Part shown: positions 13,144-21,775 of the stretch, in pieces | How positions within the stretch are numbered: position 1 is the first letter of the stretch | Layout: each line of letters begins with the position of its first letter | From: Rubinisphaera margarita | Lineage (GTDB): Bacteria > Planctomycetota > Planctomycetia > Planctomycetales > Planctomycetaceae | Direction of reading: 5' to 3' | DNA length: 64,000 bases | Assembly: GCF_022267515.1 (NCBI RefSeq) | Contig: NZ_JAKFGB010000012.1 | Span: forward strand, 930,001 to 994,000 | The notes under the pieces: generated by a model | Told to the model about the DNA's origin: nothing | Seen by the model: the letters and a program-made list of their open reading frames with translations, nothing else | Database searches by the model: none | Position numbers and translations under genes: made by a program

Positions 13144-13160
13144 GCCAGAACGCTTCTGGC
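13144..13160 (+). terminator. Weak hairpin terminator after the rhodanese gene
   Basis: GCCAGAA-CGC-TTCTGGC forms a perfect 7-bp hairpin followed by the pyrimidine-rich TCTCATTCTT. The U-tract is poor, so read-through into the methyltransferase gene is likely. Confidence 0.45.
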
Positions 13161-13193
13161 TCTCATTCTTACCAGCGACATGGAGAGGACACC

Positions 13194-13907
13194 GTGAGAT
13201 CAGTTCTTACACAGTTACTGCTTTCGCTCTCATTCATTGCCACGATCTCTGGCGCAGCAACGGGCCAGGAGAAGAGCGTTAAGCCGGGGATCAACGATTC
13301 CTTTCAGAACCCTGATGTCGCAGACTTCGTCGAGCGATTCGAGGTCGAGAGCCGCGAAGTTTATCTGCATCGGGACAAGATCGTCGCAGCATGCGGCATC
13401 AAGCCGGGCCAGTCTGTCGCCGACATTGGCGCCGGCACCGGGCTGTTCACGCGACTGTTCGCCGAGCAGGTTGGTCCGGAAGGACGCGTCATCGCGGTCG
13501 ATATCGCGAAGAACTTTCTCGATCATATTCAACTGACCACACGGGAGGCGGGCTACAGGAACGTCGAAACCGTTCATTGCACGGCCGATTCCACTGAGTT
13601 GCCGCCCAATTCTGTCGATGTGGCCTTCATCTGCGATACGTACCATCACTTCGAGTATCCCCAGAAGACGATGGCGTCACTTCGTCGGGCGCTGAAGCCG
13701 GATGGCAAGGTGATCGTTATCGATTTTCGGCGGATCGAAGGGGTAAGTTCCGAATGGACTCTCAATCACGTTCGTGCCGGCCAGGAAGTCTTCGAGTCTG
13801 AGATCGTCGCCGCTGGCTTCGAGAAGGTTCATGAAGGAGCGGAGTTTCTGGAAGAGAACTATTTCCTGATCTTTCGAAAGCAGGCGAACGACGGGGCGTC
13901 TGAATAA
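13194..13907 (+). CDS. Exported SAM-dependent methyltransferase (class I)
   Basis: This 237-residue protein starts at GTG 13194, preceded by GGAGAGGA about 6 bases upstream. Residues 1-24 look like a signal peptide ending in 'GAATGQE'. The rest is a class I methyltransferase: motif I 'VADIGAGTGLFTRLFA' (about 74-89), 'GRVIAVDIA' (motif II) and 'VDVAFICDTYHHFEYP' (motif IV region). Such enzymes normally need cytoplasmic S-adenosylmethionine, so export to the periplasm or paryphoplasm is odd, though planctomycetes have several such proteins. Substrate is unknown. It follows the ArsR/rhodanese genes, so metal(loid) or thiol methylation is conceivable but unsupported. Confidence 0.85.
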   Translation: MRSVLTQLLLSLSFIATISGAATGQEKSVKPGINDSFQNPDVADFVERFEVESREVYLHRDKIVAACGIKPGQSVADIGAGTGLFTRLFAEQVGPEGRVIAVDIAKNFLDHIQLTTREAGYRNVETVHCTADSTELPPNSVDVAFICDTYHHFEYPQKTMASLRRALKPDGKVIVIDFRRIEGVSSEWTLNHVRAGQEVFESEIVAAGFEKVHEGAEFLEENYFLIFRKQANDGASE

Positions 13908-14052
13908 TCAGGCCCCCCTCCTTTTCGCCTGACTGCTGTTGCTTGATTCCGATCCCGTCGACCATGAGGTAGACTGAGAGCGCCTGAAACTGTGGCCTCA
14001 CCGCAGTTGACCGTTCCCAGCTCACTGGCTCTCGTGATCGGAATTCTCTCGT

Positions 14053-15531
14053 ATGCCTGTTGTCCGACCGCTGCTGACTCTTCTCGTCCTGCTCGTCTTC
14101 ACGACCCCGGGAGCAACTGCAGAGCGACAACCGAACATTCTCTGGATCGTCGGCGAGAACTTTTCCAACGATCTTGGCTGCTACGGGCAGGCGAATGTGG
14201 CAACGCCGAACCTCGATGGGCTGGCCGCCCGGGGAGTTCGCTTTACCAACGCTTTTGCCACCTCGCCGGTCTGTGCTCCCAGCCGCTCCTGTTTCATGCT
14301 CGGCATGTATCAGACGACCACCGACACGCACAACATGCGGTCTCATCGGGAGGACGACTTCAAACTGCCACCGGGGATTCGTCCGCTGACGCATCGGCTC
14401 AAAGAGGCCGGCTACTACACCGCCAATATCACTCATCTGGGAGAAACCGAAGTCGGGACGGGCAAGCTCGACCTCAACTTTACCAACGAAGGCGAGATCT
14501 ACGACGGCTCTCAATGGAACGATCTCAAAGAGCAACAGCCCTTCTTCGCCCAGATCAATCTGCCGGAAGCCGAGTACGATATCTATGACCGCAAGTCGGC
14601 AGAGAAGAAGCGCGTTCCCTGGGTCGGCGAGGAATGGCATCCGCAGGTCGCCACGGAAGAGAACGTCACTCCCCCGCCCTTCTATCCCGATCATCCGATC
14701 GTTCGGCAGGAGTGGGCCCGCTATCTGAATTCCATCAGTGGAGCGGACGTCCGCGTCGGCCAGATTCTCGATCGGTTACGGCAGGACGGAATGGATGAGG
14801 ACACGGTTGTGATCTTCTTCTCAGACAACGGCCGCCTGACCGCGAGAGGAATTCATTGGCCGTTCGATCAGGGACTTCGTGTTCCTGTCATTGTCCGCGA
14901 TGCGAAGAACTTCAACCTGCTCGGATCCGACGAGCAGCCCGGAACCGTCAGCGATCGGGTGATCAGTCTGCTTGATCTCACGGCGACGACGCTGTCGCTG
15001 GCCGGTGTTGCTCGGCCGCTCGGAATGCAAAGCCGCGTTTTTCTCGGCTCGGAAGCTGATCCGCGGCGAACCTATGCGTTCGCCGCCCGCGACCGGATCG
15101 ATGAGACCGTTATTCGAATGCGATCTGTGCACGATGAGCGATATCATTACATTCGCAACTTTACCCCCGGGGCCAGCCTGGGGACGTTGAATCGCTACAA
15201 AGAGAAGTGCTTCCTGGTTCAGCCGCTGATGCGGGAACTCTTGCGGAAGGGGGAACTCTCCGGCCCGGCTTTTGCGGCGATGCAACCCTTCCCTGATGAG
15301 ATGCTCTTCGATAATCTCACCGATCCTCACGAGATCCACAATCTGGCCAACTCAAATGATCCGGCCCATCAGGCGGTTCTGCAGCGGATGAGAGCCGCGC
15401 TGAACACCTGGATGATCGAGACTGGAGACCGGGGACATATTGCCGAGCCATCCGAAGTGGTGGCTCCTTTCGAAAAAGAAATGCACGACTGGTTCGGAAC
15501 GCCCGACTGGGCCACGAAGAACGTTCGTTGA
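14053..15531 (+). CDS. Exported sulfatase (formylglycine-dependent)
   Basis: This 492-residue protein has a signal peptide (1-23). The sulfatase signature C74-A-P-S-R78 has the Cys that is converted to formylglycine. In most sulfatases the first metal-binding block has two Asp; here it reads 'VGENFSND', so Glu-Asn stands in their place, as in a subset of planctomycete sulfatases. The second block 'FFSDNGR' is present. It would hydrolyse sulfate esters on algal or other polysaccharides in the periplasm. The next gene encodes a possible sulfate or other anion transporter, which fits uptake of the product. No Shine-Dalgarno is visible. Confidence 0.93.
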   Translation: MPVVRPLLTLLVLLVFTTPGATAERQPNILWIVGENFSNDLGCYGQANVATPNLDGLAARGVRFTNAFATSPVCAPSRSCFMLGMYQTTTDTHNMRSHREDDFKLPPGIRPLTHRLKEAGYYTANITHLGETEVGTGKLDLNFTNEGEIYDGSQWNDLKEQQPFFAQINLPEAEYDIYDRKSAEKKRVPWVGEEWHPQVATEENVTPPPFYPDHPIVRQEWARYLNSISGADVRVGQILDRLRQDGMDEDTVVIFFSDNGRLTARGIHWPFDQGLRVPVIVRDAKNFNLLGSDEQPGTVSDRVISLLDLTATTLSLAGVARPLGMQSRVFLGSEADPRRTYAFAARDRIDETVIRMRSVHDERYHYIRNFTPGASLGTLNRYKEKCFLVQPLMRELLRKGELSGPAFAAMQPFPDEMLFDNLTDPHEIHNLANSNDPAHQAVLQRMRAALNTWMIETGDRGHIAEPSEVVAPFEKEMHDWFGTPDWATKNVR

Positions 15532-15600
15532 TCACACACCTCCTGCCGGCGCGAAGCCCGATCCCTACCGCCGCCGGCTGACAATTGAGAAACACCCGCG

Positions 15601-17388
15601 ATGAGCATGGAAGCCTGGATGACCCTGGGGGTGGTCTTCGCCCTCTTTGTGGCTCTCGTTAAGAACATCGGGCCGCCCGATCTGCTTTTCATGGGAGCGA
15701 CTTCCCTGTTCGCTCTCCTCGGCGTCATCACCCCCAAAGAGGCCTTCGCCGGGTTCTCGAATGCCGGGATGCTGACCGTCGCCGTGCTTTTCGTTGTTGT
15801 CGCGGCTCTTCGTGAAACGGGAGTCCTCGATTTCATCGGGCATCACGTGCTGGGGCGGGCCCGCTCCGAGAAATCTGTTCTGGTGCGCCTGTCGAGCGTG
15901 ATCATTCCGCTGTCCGCGTTTCTGAACAACACTCCGATTGTGGCAATGTTCGTTCCCGTGGTGATCGAATGGGCTCGTCGGAACAAGGTCTCCCCCTCCC
16001 GATTGTTGATCCCTCTGTCCTATCTCGCGATCCTCGGGGGGACCTGTACTCTGATCGGAACCTCCACGAACCTCGTGGTCAATGGGCTGATGATCGACAA
16101 CGGAATCGAGGGGATGAGCCTGTTCGAGATCGGAAAGGTCGGCCTGCCCTATGCGATCATCGGCGTGACGTATCTGCTGCTGTTCGGCAGGAAGCTGCTT
16201 CCGGAACGCAAGGAACTGCTGGAGCAGCTGGGGGAGTCCCGCAAGGAGTACATGACGGAAATGCTCGTCCAACCGACGTGTCGCCTTGTCGGCCAGAGTG
16301 TTGAGCTCGCGGGCCTTCGCCAGCTCCCGGGGCTGTTTCTGATTGAAATCGAACGGAACGGCTCGGTGATCGCGCCCGTGGGGCCGGACGATGTCATCCT
16401 CGCCAGCGATCGCCTTGTCTTCACAGGGATCGTTAGCAGCATCATCGAGCTCGAGAAGATTCCCGGCCTCGTCCCGGCGGCGGACGTTGAGGCTGCTGCC
16501 CCGAGCGAGCCGGAAAAACACCGGCGGATGTGCGAAGCCGTGATCTCCGAAAGTTCGCCGCTGGTTGGGAAAACGATTCGGGAGGCGGATTTCCGTGCGA
16601 CCTACGGAGCGGCAGTTGTGGCCGTCCATCGTGGTGGACGGCGTGTCGAGAAGAAGATCGGCGATATTGAACTGCGTCCGGGAGACACGCTGCTCATGCA
16701 GGTACGTCCTCACTTCTCACGGGCCTACCGTCACGACCCGGCTTTCTATCTGGTGTCGGATGTTGAGGACTGGCGACCGGTGCGTCGTGAACGGGCCTGG
16801 ATTGCCGTTTTGCTCTTTGCGGTTCTGATCACCCTGATGACGACCGGCATTGTCGACACGGTGGTCGCAGCAACCGCAATCGCATTTCTGATGGTCGCGT
16901 GTGGCTGTATCTCATCGGGCGATGCCCGCCGGAGTATTGAATGGCAGGTGCTCGTCACGATTGCCGCGGCTTTTGGAGTCGGAGCCGCCCTGGAGAATTC
17001 CGGAGCGGCAACGGCAGTTGCTGAGTTGCTGGTTGAATCGACGCACGCTTGGGGACCGGTCGCGGCTCTGGCCGTGATCTACCTGATTGGTTCACTGATG
17101 ACCGAAGTCATTACCAACAACGCCGCAGCCGTGCTGATCTTCCCCTTCTGTCTGGAGACCGCCCGGCTGTACGACGTCGATCCGCGACCATTCCTGATGG
17201 CGCTGGTGCTGTCGGCTTCGGCCAGTTTCATGACGCCGATCGGCTATCAGACGAACATGATGGTCTACGGGCCGGGCGGCTATCGATTCGGCGATTTCGT
17301 GCGAATCGGCACGCCGCTCAACCTGCTGCTCTGGATCACCGCGATCTTCCTGATCCCCTTATTCTGGCCGTTCGTTCCGCCAGTCTGA
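15601..17388 (+). CDS. SLC13/ArsB-superfamily anion permease with two TrkA-C (RCK_C) domains
   Basis: This 595-residue protein has about five N-terminal transmembrane helices (1-195, including 'SAFLNNTPIVAMFVPV', the conserved helix-break motif). Two cytoplasmic RCK_C domains follow (about 210-290 and 305-375, 'VGKTIREADFRATYGAAVVAV...GDTLLMQ'), then about five more helices (395-595) with the mirrored 'TEVITNNAAAVLIFPF' motif. This is the SAC1/SLT-like layout of Na+/sulfate or dicarboxylate transporters. Position after a sulfatase suggests sulfate uptake. ATG 15601 or 15607 may be the start; no ribosome-binding site distinguishes them. Confidence 0.92.
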   Translation: MSMEAWMTLGVVFALFVALVKNIGPPDLLFMGATSLFALLGVITPKEAFAGFSNAGMLTVAVLFVVVAALRETGVLDFIGHHVLGRARSEKSVLVRLSSVIIPLSAFLNNTPIVAMFVPVVIEWARRNKVSPSRLLIPLSYLAILGGTCTLIGTSTNLVVNGLMIDNGIEGMSLFEIGKVGLPYAIIGVTYLLLFGRKLLPERKELLEQLGESRKEYMTEMLVQPTCRLVGQSVELAGLRQLPGLFLIEIERNGSVIAPVGPDDVILASDRLVFTGIVSSIIELEKIPGLVPAADVEAAAPSEPEKHRRMCEAVISESSPLVGKTIREADFRATYGAAVVAVHRGGRRVEKKIGDIELRPGDTLLMQVRPHFSRAYRHDPAFYLVSDVEDWRPVRRERAWIAVLLFAVLITLMTTGIVDTVVAATAIAFLMVACGCISSGDARRSIEWQVLVTIAAAFGVGAALENSGAATAVAELLVESTHAWGPVAALAVIYLIGSLMTEVITNNAAAVLIFPFCLETARLYDVDPRPFLMALVLSASASFMTPIGYQTNMMVYGPGGYRFGDFVRIGTPLNLLLWITAIFLIPLFWPFVPPV

Positions 17389-17396
17389 ATGACTGC

Positions 17397-20300
17397 CTAC
17401 TCGTAGCGGAACATCACCGTGGCCGTGGTGTCGGCGTCGGCGATCGCTCGGACCCAGTAGGCACTGAATCCTTCCTCGAACTCGTGCTGAAGCTCGTCGC
17501 CCGCTTTGAGTTCGAAGGAGCGATACGGAATCCAGAGCCCGGTTCCATCGACATCGACTTCCAGACGGATCTGGCAGGCGGCGGCAGACTGAATCTGAAC
17601 CGACTTTCGATCGTATCCGGTCATCAGGTAAGGATCAGACGGCTGGTCTGCTTTCACGGACGTTCGGTTCCAGGGGCCGCCGACGCCGCGAGGCTTGCCG
17701 AGTTTCCAGAGGTCGTCAATCACACCGGCCCACACCGCCGCTTGGCCATCGGCACTGCGAAAGATGTGTTCTGATTCCGTCGACCGATCGAGACCGGTGA
17801 AGAACAGCAGTCCGTTGTGCGAACAGAAATCGTGAATCGTGAGGTTATGAGTCGCGACCGGTCGCACTTTCGCGAGCCCCTGAGCATTCCGTGCGGGAAG
17901 TTCGTAGAACGTTCCGTGCACGTTCAGGAGATCCCGTTCGGTCGCGGCTTCCCGGCAGACGCGGGGAGGGCCGAAGTCGAGTGGGTTGGCCCGCTGAATC
18001 TCCGGAGAGTTCTTGAAGAGAGCAATCTCATAGATCCGCAGGTGACCAGTCTCCGCGGCAACAATTCGCAACTCTTGAGCGGTGACAGGCTCGTCGAAGA
18101 CGATCTCGTGTTCGATCTGATGATTCCGACGAACGGTTCCCTGCTCCAGAGTTCGCCAGTCGCCCCCGTCTCGAATCTGAACATCGAAGTTCCGGGCGAC
18201 ATACTGCGGATCCTGCAACCAGCCGGAAACGACCCACAGACTCCGGAAGGTCTGCGGCTGGCCAAGGTCAATTTCGATCGCCCCTTTCTCACCACTCGTG
18301 GAGATCCAGCGGGCTTCATCGTTGCCGATCCTGCCATCAACGGCGAAGTGTGGCGCGTACTCGCCGTGGATCGAACTTGTCTTCACAGTAGCGTCGAGGG
18401 CGAGGCTCTGATCAAGAACGTCAGCCAGCGTGAGCCCTTGGGTTTGACGGGCGGCGGGTCGCTTCCACTGGGGATAGCGGTCGTTTTTAGGCAGCCGATA
18501 CCTCTTGCCGTCCTCGATCAACAGAACGGAGGCGTCGTCGACGGTCACCGTCTGCTCGGGTTGCCGAACGGCTTCAATCAGCCGGGCAGCTGCTGCCGGA
18601 TCATCGACCCGCTGCAACTGGAGCTGGGAATCGATTTCGTAGTAACCAATGGAACCGCTTTTGTCAGCCGGAACCGCGAGACCGAGTTTGTTGTAGGAAA
18701 GACTCTGCATCAGTCCGGTCGTTTCCGGCTTGTCGTCGAGTGTCGCCAGTCCGGCGAACATCGGATCGTTCGTTGGACGTCGCTCATCCCGATTGCGGTA
18801 CTGGAAATGGGCCGTGAGTTGAGTGGCAGGCTGGTCCGCCCTCAGGCGAACCCACGTTGCTGACTCCTCCGGGGAAAAAACATGCGACACCGCTTCCCCT
18901 GCGGGGATCTCGACGGTTTGCAGCGTTTTCCAGTCGTTCGAGCCCTCACGGTCAACCTCGATCGTAATCTGAACCGGCTTGTTCGATTCGTGTGTCAGAT
19001 GCAGCTGGCGGTAGTCGTATCCGGCGAACAGATAAGGATCACTGACGGTCCCGGCGTCCACGTCTTCGCGAAGCCAGACGGAGCCACGGCCGATCGCCGG
19101 CCCGAAGTCATCCAATTGTTCAGGAGCGACGAACCAGAGATTGGAATTCGACTGCAGGGGAGCTCCGTGCGGAGACTTGAACGGGCGGGTGTTGAGGAAC
19201 TCTGCTTTGGCAGAATCGTCGCAACCAAAGACGATCCGATCGTTCCAGCGGCAGAAGTCGCCAATCACTTTCAGATAATTCGAGCGGGGAGCGATGCCGG
19301 CTGAATTCTTGACGGAGAAGTCGGCTGGGAATTGCCAGAAGGTGCCATGCATGGTCGCCAGCAGATCGGCTTCGCCAATCTCACGAATGCGCGGCCATTC
19401 CGTATTCCAGCCGTGAGCTCCGTCGTAACTGTGGCTTCCTTTGGGAAGCCGGTAGAAGTGCCATGTGCCGTCTTCAAGCAAGGCGAGCAGGAGTGATTTC
19501 TGATCCCAGCCCATCGACCAGATCGGATCAGTCTTCGGATTCTCACTTCCATGAATCCCGCCGGGACCGGTCACTTCCGTGAACTGATTTCGGCGGACGA
19601 GCTGCCAGTCCCCCTGTCCGAACCACTGAGCCAAGGCTCCGGACGGAACCGTGGGATCGACTTTCACGCGCGGATCGCGATCGCCATTGTTCGCATAGAC
19701 GACGCGTCCCTGCCCAGAGTACAGCCCTTTCCCGTGATAGCCGGGAAGCCGGCTTGGGATGCCCTTCTCGGGTGCTCCTGAGTTGCCATCGCGAATCAGA
19801 CAGCGGACATCGAGTGTTTCGACGTCGACTTCGTACAGCCCTTCCTCCATTGTGGCGTAATAGACCTTACCGGCGGGATCGGTGAGATGGCGGGCATTGC
19901 CGGTGAGCCGGCCGAACATCTTCCCGGGAGGAATGACGCGAATCGACTTCTCGGCATCAATCAGATACGGGCCGATGAGCAGCTGGTTTGACTCCGGGTG
20001 AATCATCCGATTGGCCGGCGTCCCGCCGACGCTGCCTTCGAAAATGATCTGCTCCAGATCCGGAGTGATCTGATAGAGCTTGTCGGACGAGCCGCCCGGC
20101 ATGTGCGGAGCATAAGTGATTGCCCACAGGTCCCCCTGCCAGAGCACGACCGCCCCGGTGCCGCATTCCCCTTCGTTGTTCCACATCCGCAGATGAGGAT
20201 ACACGCCGGAAACGGAAACCGGTTCGGCGGCGGGAAGCGAGTTCGAATGAGCGAAGAGGGTCAGAAGTCCAAGAATCAGTACGGTCGCATTGAGGCGCAT
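17397..20300 (-). CDS. Large exported protein with discoidin (F5/8 type C) domain
   Basis: The protein has 967 residues, with signal peptide 1-24. The first about 500 residues look like a repeated beta-propeller or beta-sandwich ('WAITYAPHMPGG', 'YATMEEGLYEVDVETL', 'LLATMHGTFWQFPADFS'). About 640-770 is a discoidin-type carbohydrate-binding domain ('HGEYAPHFAVDGRIGNDEARWIST...GAIEIDLGQPQTFRSLWVVSG'). The last 200 residues repeat the pattern of an earlier region ('LLNVHGTFYELP', 'SDPYLMTGYDRKSVQ' compared with 'SDPYLFAGYDYRQLH'). It is third in an operon whose first two members are a DUF1549/1553 and a DUF1501 protein (TGATG overlap). No catalytic motif is recognised; glycan binding outside the cell is likely. 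Confidence 0.85.
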   Translation of the reverse strand: MRLNATVLILGLLTLFAHSNSLPAAEPVSVSGVYPHLRMWNNEGECGTGAVVLWQGDLWAITYAPHMPGGSSDKLYQITPDLEQIIFEGSVGGTPANRMIHPESNQLLIGPYLIDAEKSIRVIPPGKMFGRLTGNARHLTDPAGKVYYATMEEGLYEVDVETLDVRCLIRDGNSGAPEKGIPSRLPGYHGKGLYSGQGRVVYANNGDRDPRVKVDPTVPSGALAQWFGQGDWQLVRRNQFTEVTGPGGIHGSENPKTDPIWSMGWDQKSLLLALLEDGTWHFYRLPKGSHSYDGAHGWNTEWPRIREIGEADLLATMHGTFWQFPADFSVKNSAGIAPRSNYLKVIGDFCRWNDRIVFGCDDSAKAEFLNTRPFKSPHGAPLQSNSNLWFVAPEQLDDFGPAIGRGSVWLREDVDAGTVSDPYLFAGYDYRQLHLTHESNKPVQITIEVDREGSNDWKTLQTVEIPAGEAVSHVFSPEESATWVRLRADQPATQLTAHFQYRNRDERRPTNDPMFAGLATLDDKPETTGLMQSLSYNKLGLAVPADKSGSIGYYEIDSQLQLQRVDDPAAAARLIEAVRQPEQTVTVDDASVLLIEDGKRYRLPKNDRYPQWKRPAARQTQGLTLADVLDQSLALDATVKTSSIHGEYAPHFAVDGRIGNDEARWISTSGEKGAIEIDLGQPQTFRSLWVVSGWLQDPQYVARNFDVQIRDGGDWRTLEQGTVRRNHQIEHEIVFDEPVTAQELRIVAAETGHLRIYEIALFKNSPEIQRANPLDFGPPRVCREAATERDLLNVHGTFYELPARNAQGLAKVRPVATHNLTIHDFCSHNGLLFFTGLDRSTESEHIFRSADGQAAVWAGVIDDLWKLGKPRGVGGPWNRTSVKADQPSDPYLMTGYDRKSVQIQSAAACQIRLEVDVDGTGLWIPYRSFELKAGDELQHEFEEGFSAYWVRAIADADTTATVMFRYE

Positions 20301-21775
20301 CAGGCGAGAATCTCCGGGATCAGTTTACCTTCGACGTTGGTCAGTCGGCGTTGAATCCCGTTATGTTCGAAACTCAGAGCCTCGTAGTCCAGTCCGAGAA
20401 GGTGGAGAATGGTAGCGTTGAAGTGATACAGCGGATGGACGTTCTCGATCGCCTTCTGACCGAATTCATCGGTGGTGCCGTGACTCACCCCAGGCTTCAC
20501 GCCCGCTCCCGTCATCCAGCAGGTGAATCCGTCCGGGTTGTGATCGCGTCCTTTGGCTCCCTTCTGAAAGAACGGCATCCGTCCGAACTCGGTACACCAG
20601 ACAACGAGCGTATCTTCCAGCAGGCCGCGCTGCTTCAGGTCGCGGATCAGAGCGGCAGCCGGTTGATCGAGAACTTCGGCATGAACGTCGTACTGTTCTT
20701 TCAGGGCATTATGGCCGTCCCAGTTCAGCTTGCCGCCACTGGCGTAAGCCCCATTGAAGAGCTGGACAAAGCGAACACCCCGTTCAATGAGCCGGCGGGC
20801 CAGAATGCAGTTTCGGGCAAACCCGGCTTTATTCTTGTTCTCGACGTCGTCGGCACCGTAGAGCTTGAGAATATGTTCCGGCTCAGTGCTCAGATCGCTG
20901 ATTTCAGGCACGCTTAACTGCATGCGGGCGGCCAACTCGTAGCTTGCGATTCGTGCTGCAAGCTTGCCGTCGCTGGGATGCTGCTCGAGATGGCGTTCGT
21001 TCATCCGCTGAAGCAACGACCGGGCCGCCTTGTCGGCTTTGGACGACACTCCGGGAGCGGCCAGATGCCGCACTGGATCGCTGGCCGTCATTGTTGTGCC
21101 CTGGAACGCCGCGGGCAAGAAGCCAGCTCCCCAGTTGTTCGAACCGTTCTGGGGAACGCCGCGTGGATCGGGGATCGCGATGTAGGCCGGCAGTTCCTGA
21201 CTTTCGCTTCCGAGCGCATACGTCACCCAGGAGCCGAGGCTGGGAAAGCCGTCGAGCACGAAACCGGTGGAGAGAAAGTTCTCGGCCGGACCGTGTGTGT
21301 TCGAGGTGCTCGTGAGAGAGTGCACGAACGCGAAGTCGTCCGTCAGTTCGGCCAGGTGAGGAATCATGTCGCTGACCCACTTCCCGGTTTCGCCCCGCTG
21401 GCGGAACTCGTACTGCGGACGGGCCAGATTCCCCGCCGGTCCCTGGAAGGTGACAGCCGGTCCTCCGGGAAGCGGTTTGTTATCCCATTTGATCAGCTCT
21501 GGCTTGTAGTCCCAGGTTTCGAGCTGACTGACGGCTCCCGCGCAAAAGATGACAACCACATTCTTCGCCCGAGCCGGGAAATGCGGCTGTCGCGGCGCAT
21601 AGGGCCGGGCAGGATCAATATGCGGCGTCTTTACTGTGGAGCCGAGGAGTTGATCGGATCCGAGCAGCTGTGTCAGTGCGATTGATCCGAGTGCCGTCGC
21701 GCTATTGGAGAGAAAGCTCCGACGATCGAGCAGGCTACGGCCAGCTGTCGAAAGATGTTCTGCGTCAGATGTCAT
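20300..21775 (-). CDS. Tat-exported DUF1501 protein
   Basis: This 491-residue protein has the twin-arginine signal 'LLDRRSFLSNSATALGSIAL' (about 15-34). The remainder is DUF1501, related to the sulfatase/alkaline phosphatase superfamily: 'VVIFCAGAVSQLETWDYKP', 'LVVWCTEFGRMPFF', 'GRDHNPDGFTCWM'. Activity is unproven. DUF1501 genes nearly always follow a DUF1549/1553 gene in planctomycetes and are thought to act together on polysaccharide-derived substrates. Here the start overlaps the stop of 21772-24513 (ATGA) and the stop overlaps the next gene (TGATG), so the three form one translationally coupled operon. Confidence 0.93.
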   Translation of the reverse strand: MTSDAEHLSTAGRSLLDRRSFLSNSATALGSIALTQLLGSDQLLGSTVKTPHIDPARPYAPRQPHFPARAKNVVVIFCAGAVSQLETWDYKPELIKWDNKPLPGGPAVTFQGPAGNLARPQYEFRQRGETGKWVSDMIPHLAELTDDFAFVHSLTSTSNTHGPAENFLSTGFVLDGFPSLGSWVTYALGSESQELPAYIAIPDPRGVPQNGSNNWGAGFLPAAFQGTTMTASDPVRHLAAPGVSSKADKAARSLLQRMNERHLEQHPSDGKLAARIASYELAARMQLSVPEISDLSTEPEHILKLYGADDVENKNKAGFARNCILARRLIERGVRFVQLFNGAYASGGKLNWDGHNALKEQYDVHAEVLDQPAAALIRDLKQRGLLEDTLVVWCTEFGRMPFFQKGAKGRDHNPDGFTCWMTGAGVKPGVSHGTTDEFGQKAIENVHPLYHFNATILHLLGLDYEALSFEHNGIQRRLTNVEGKLIPEILA

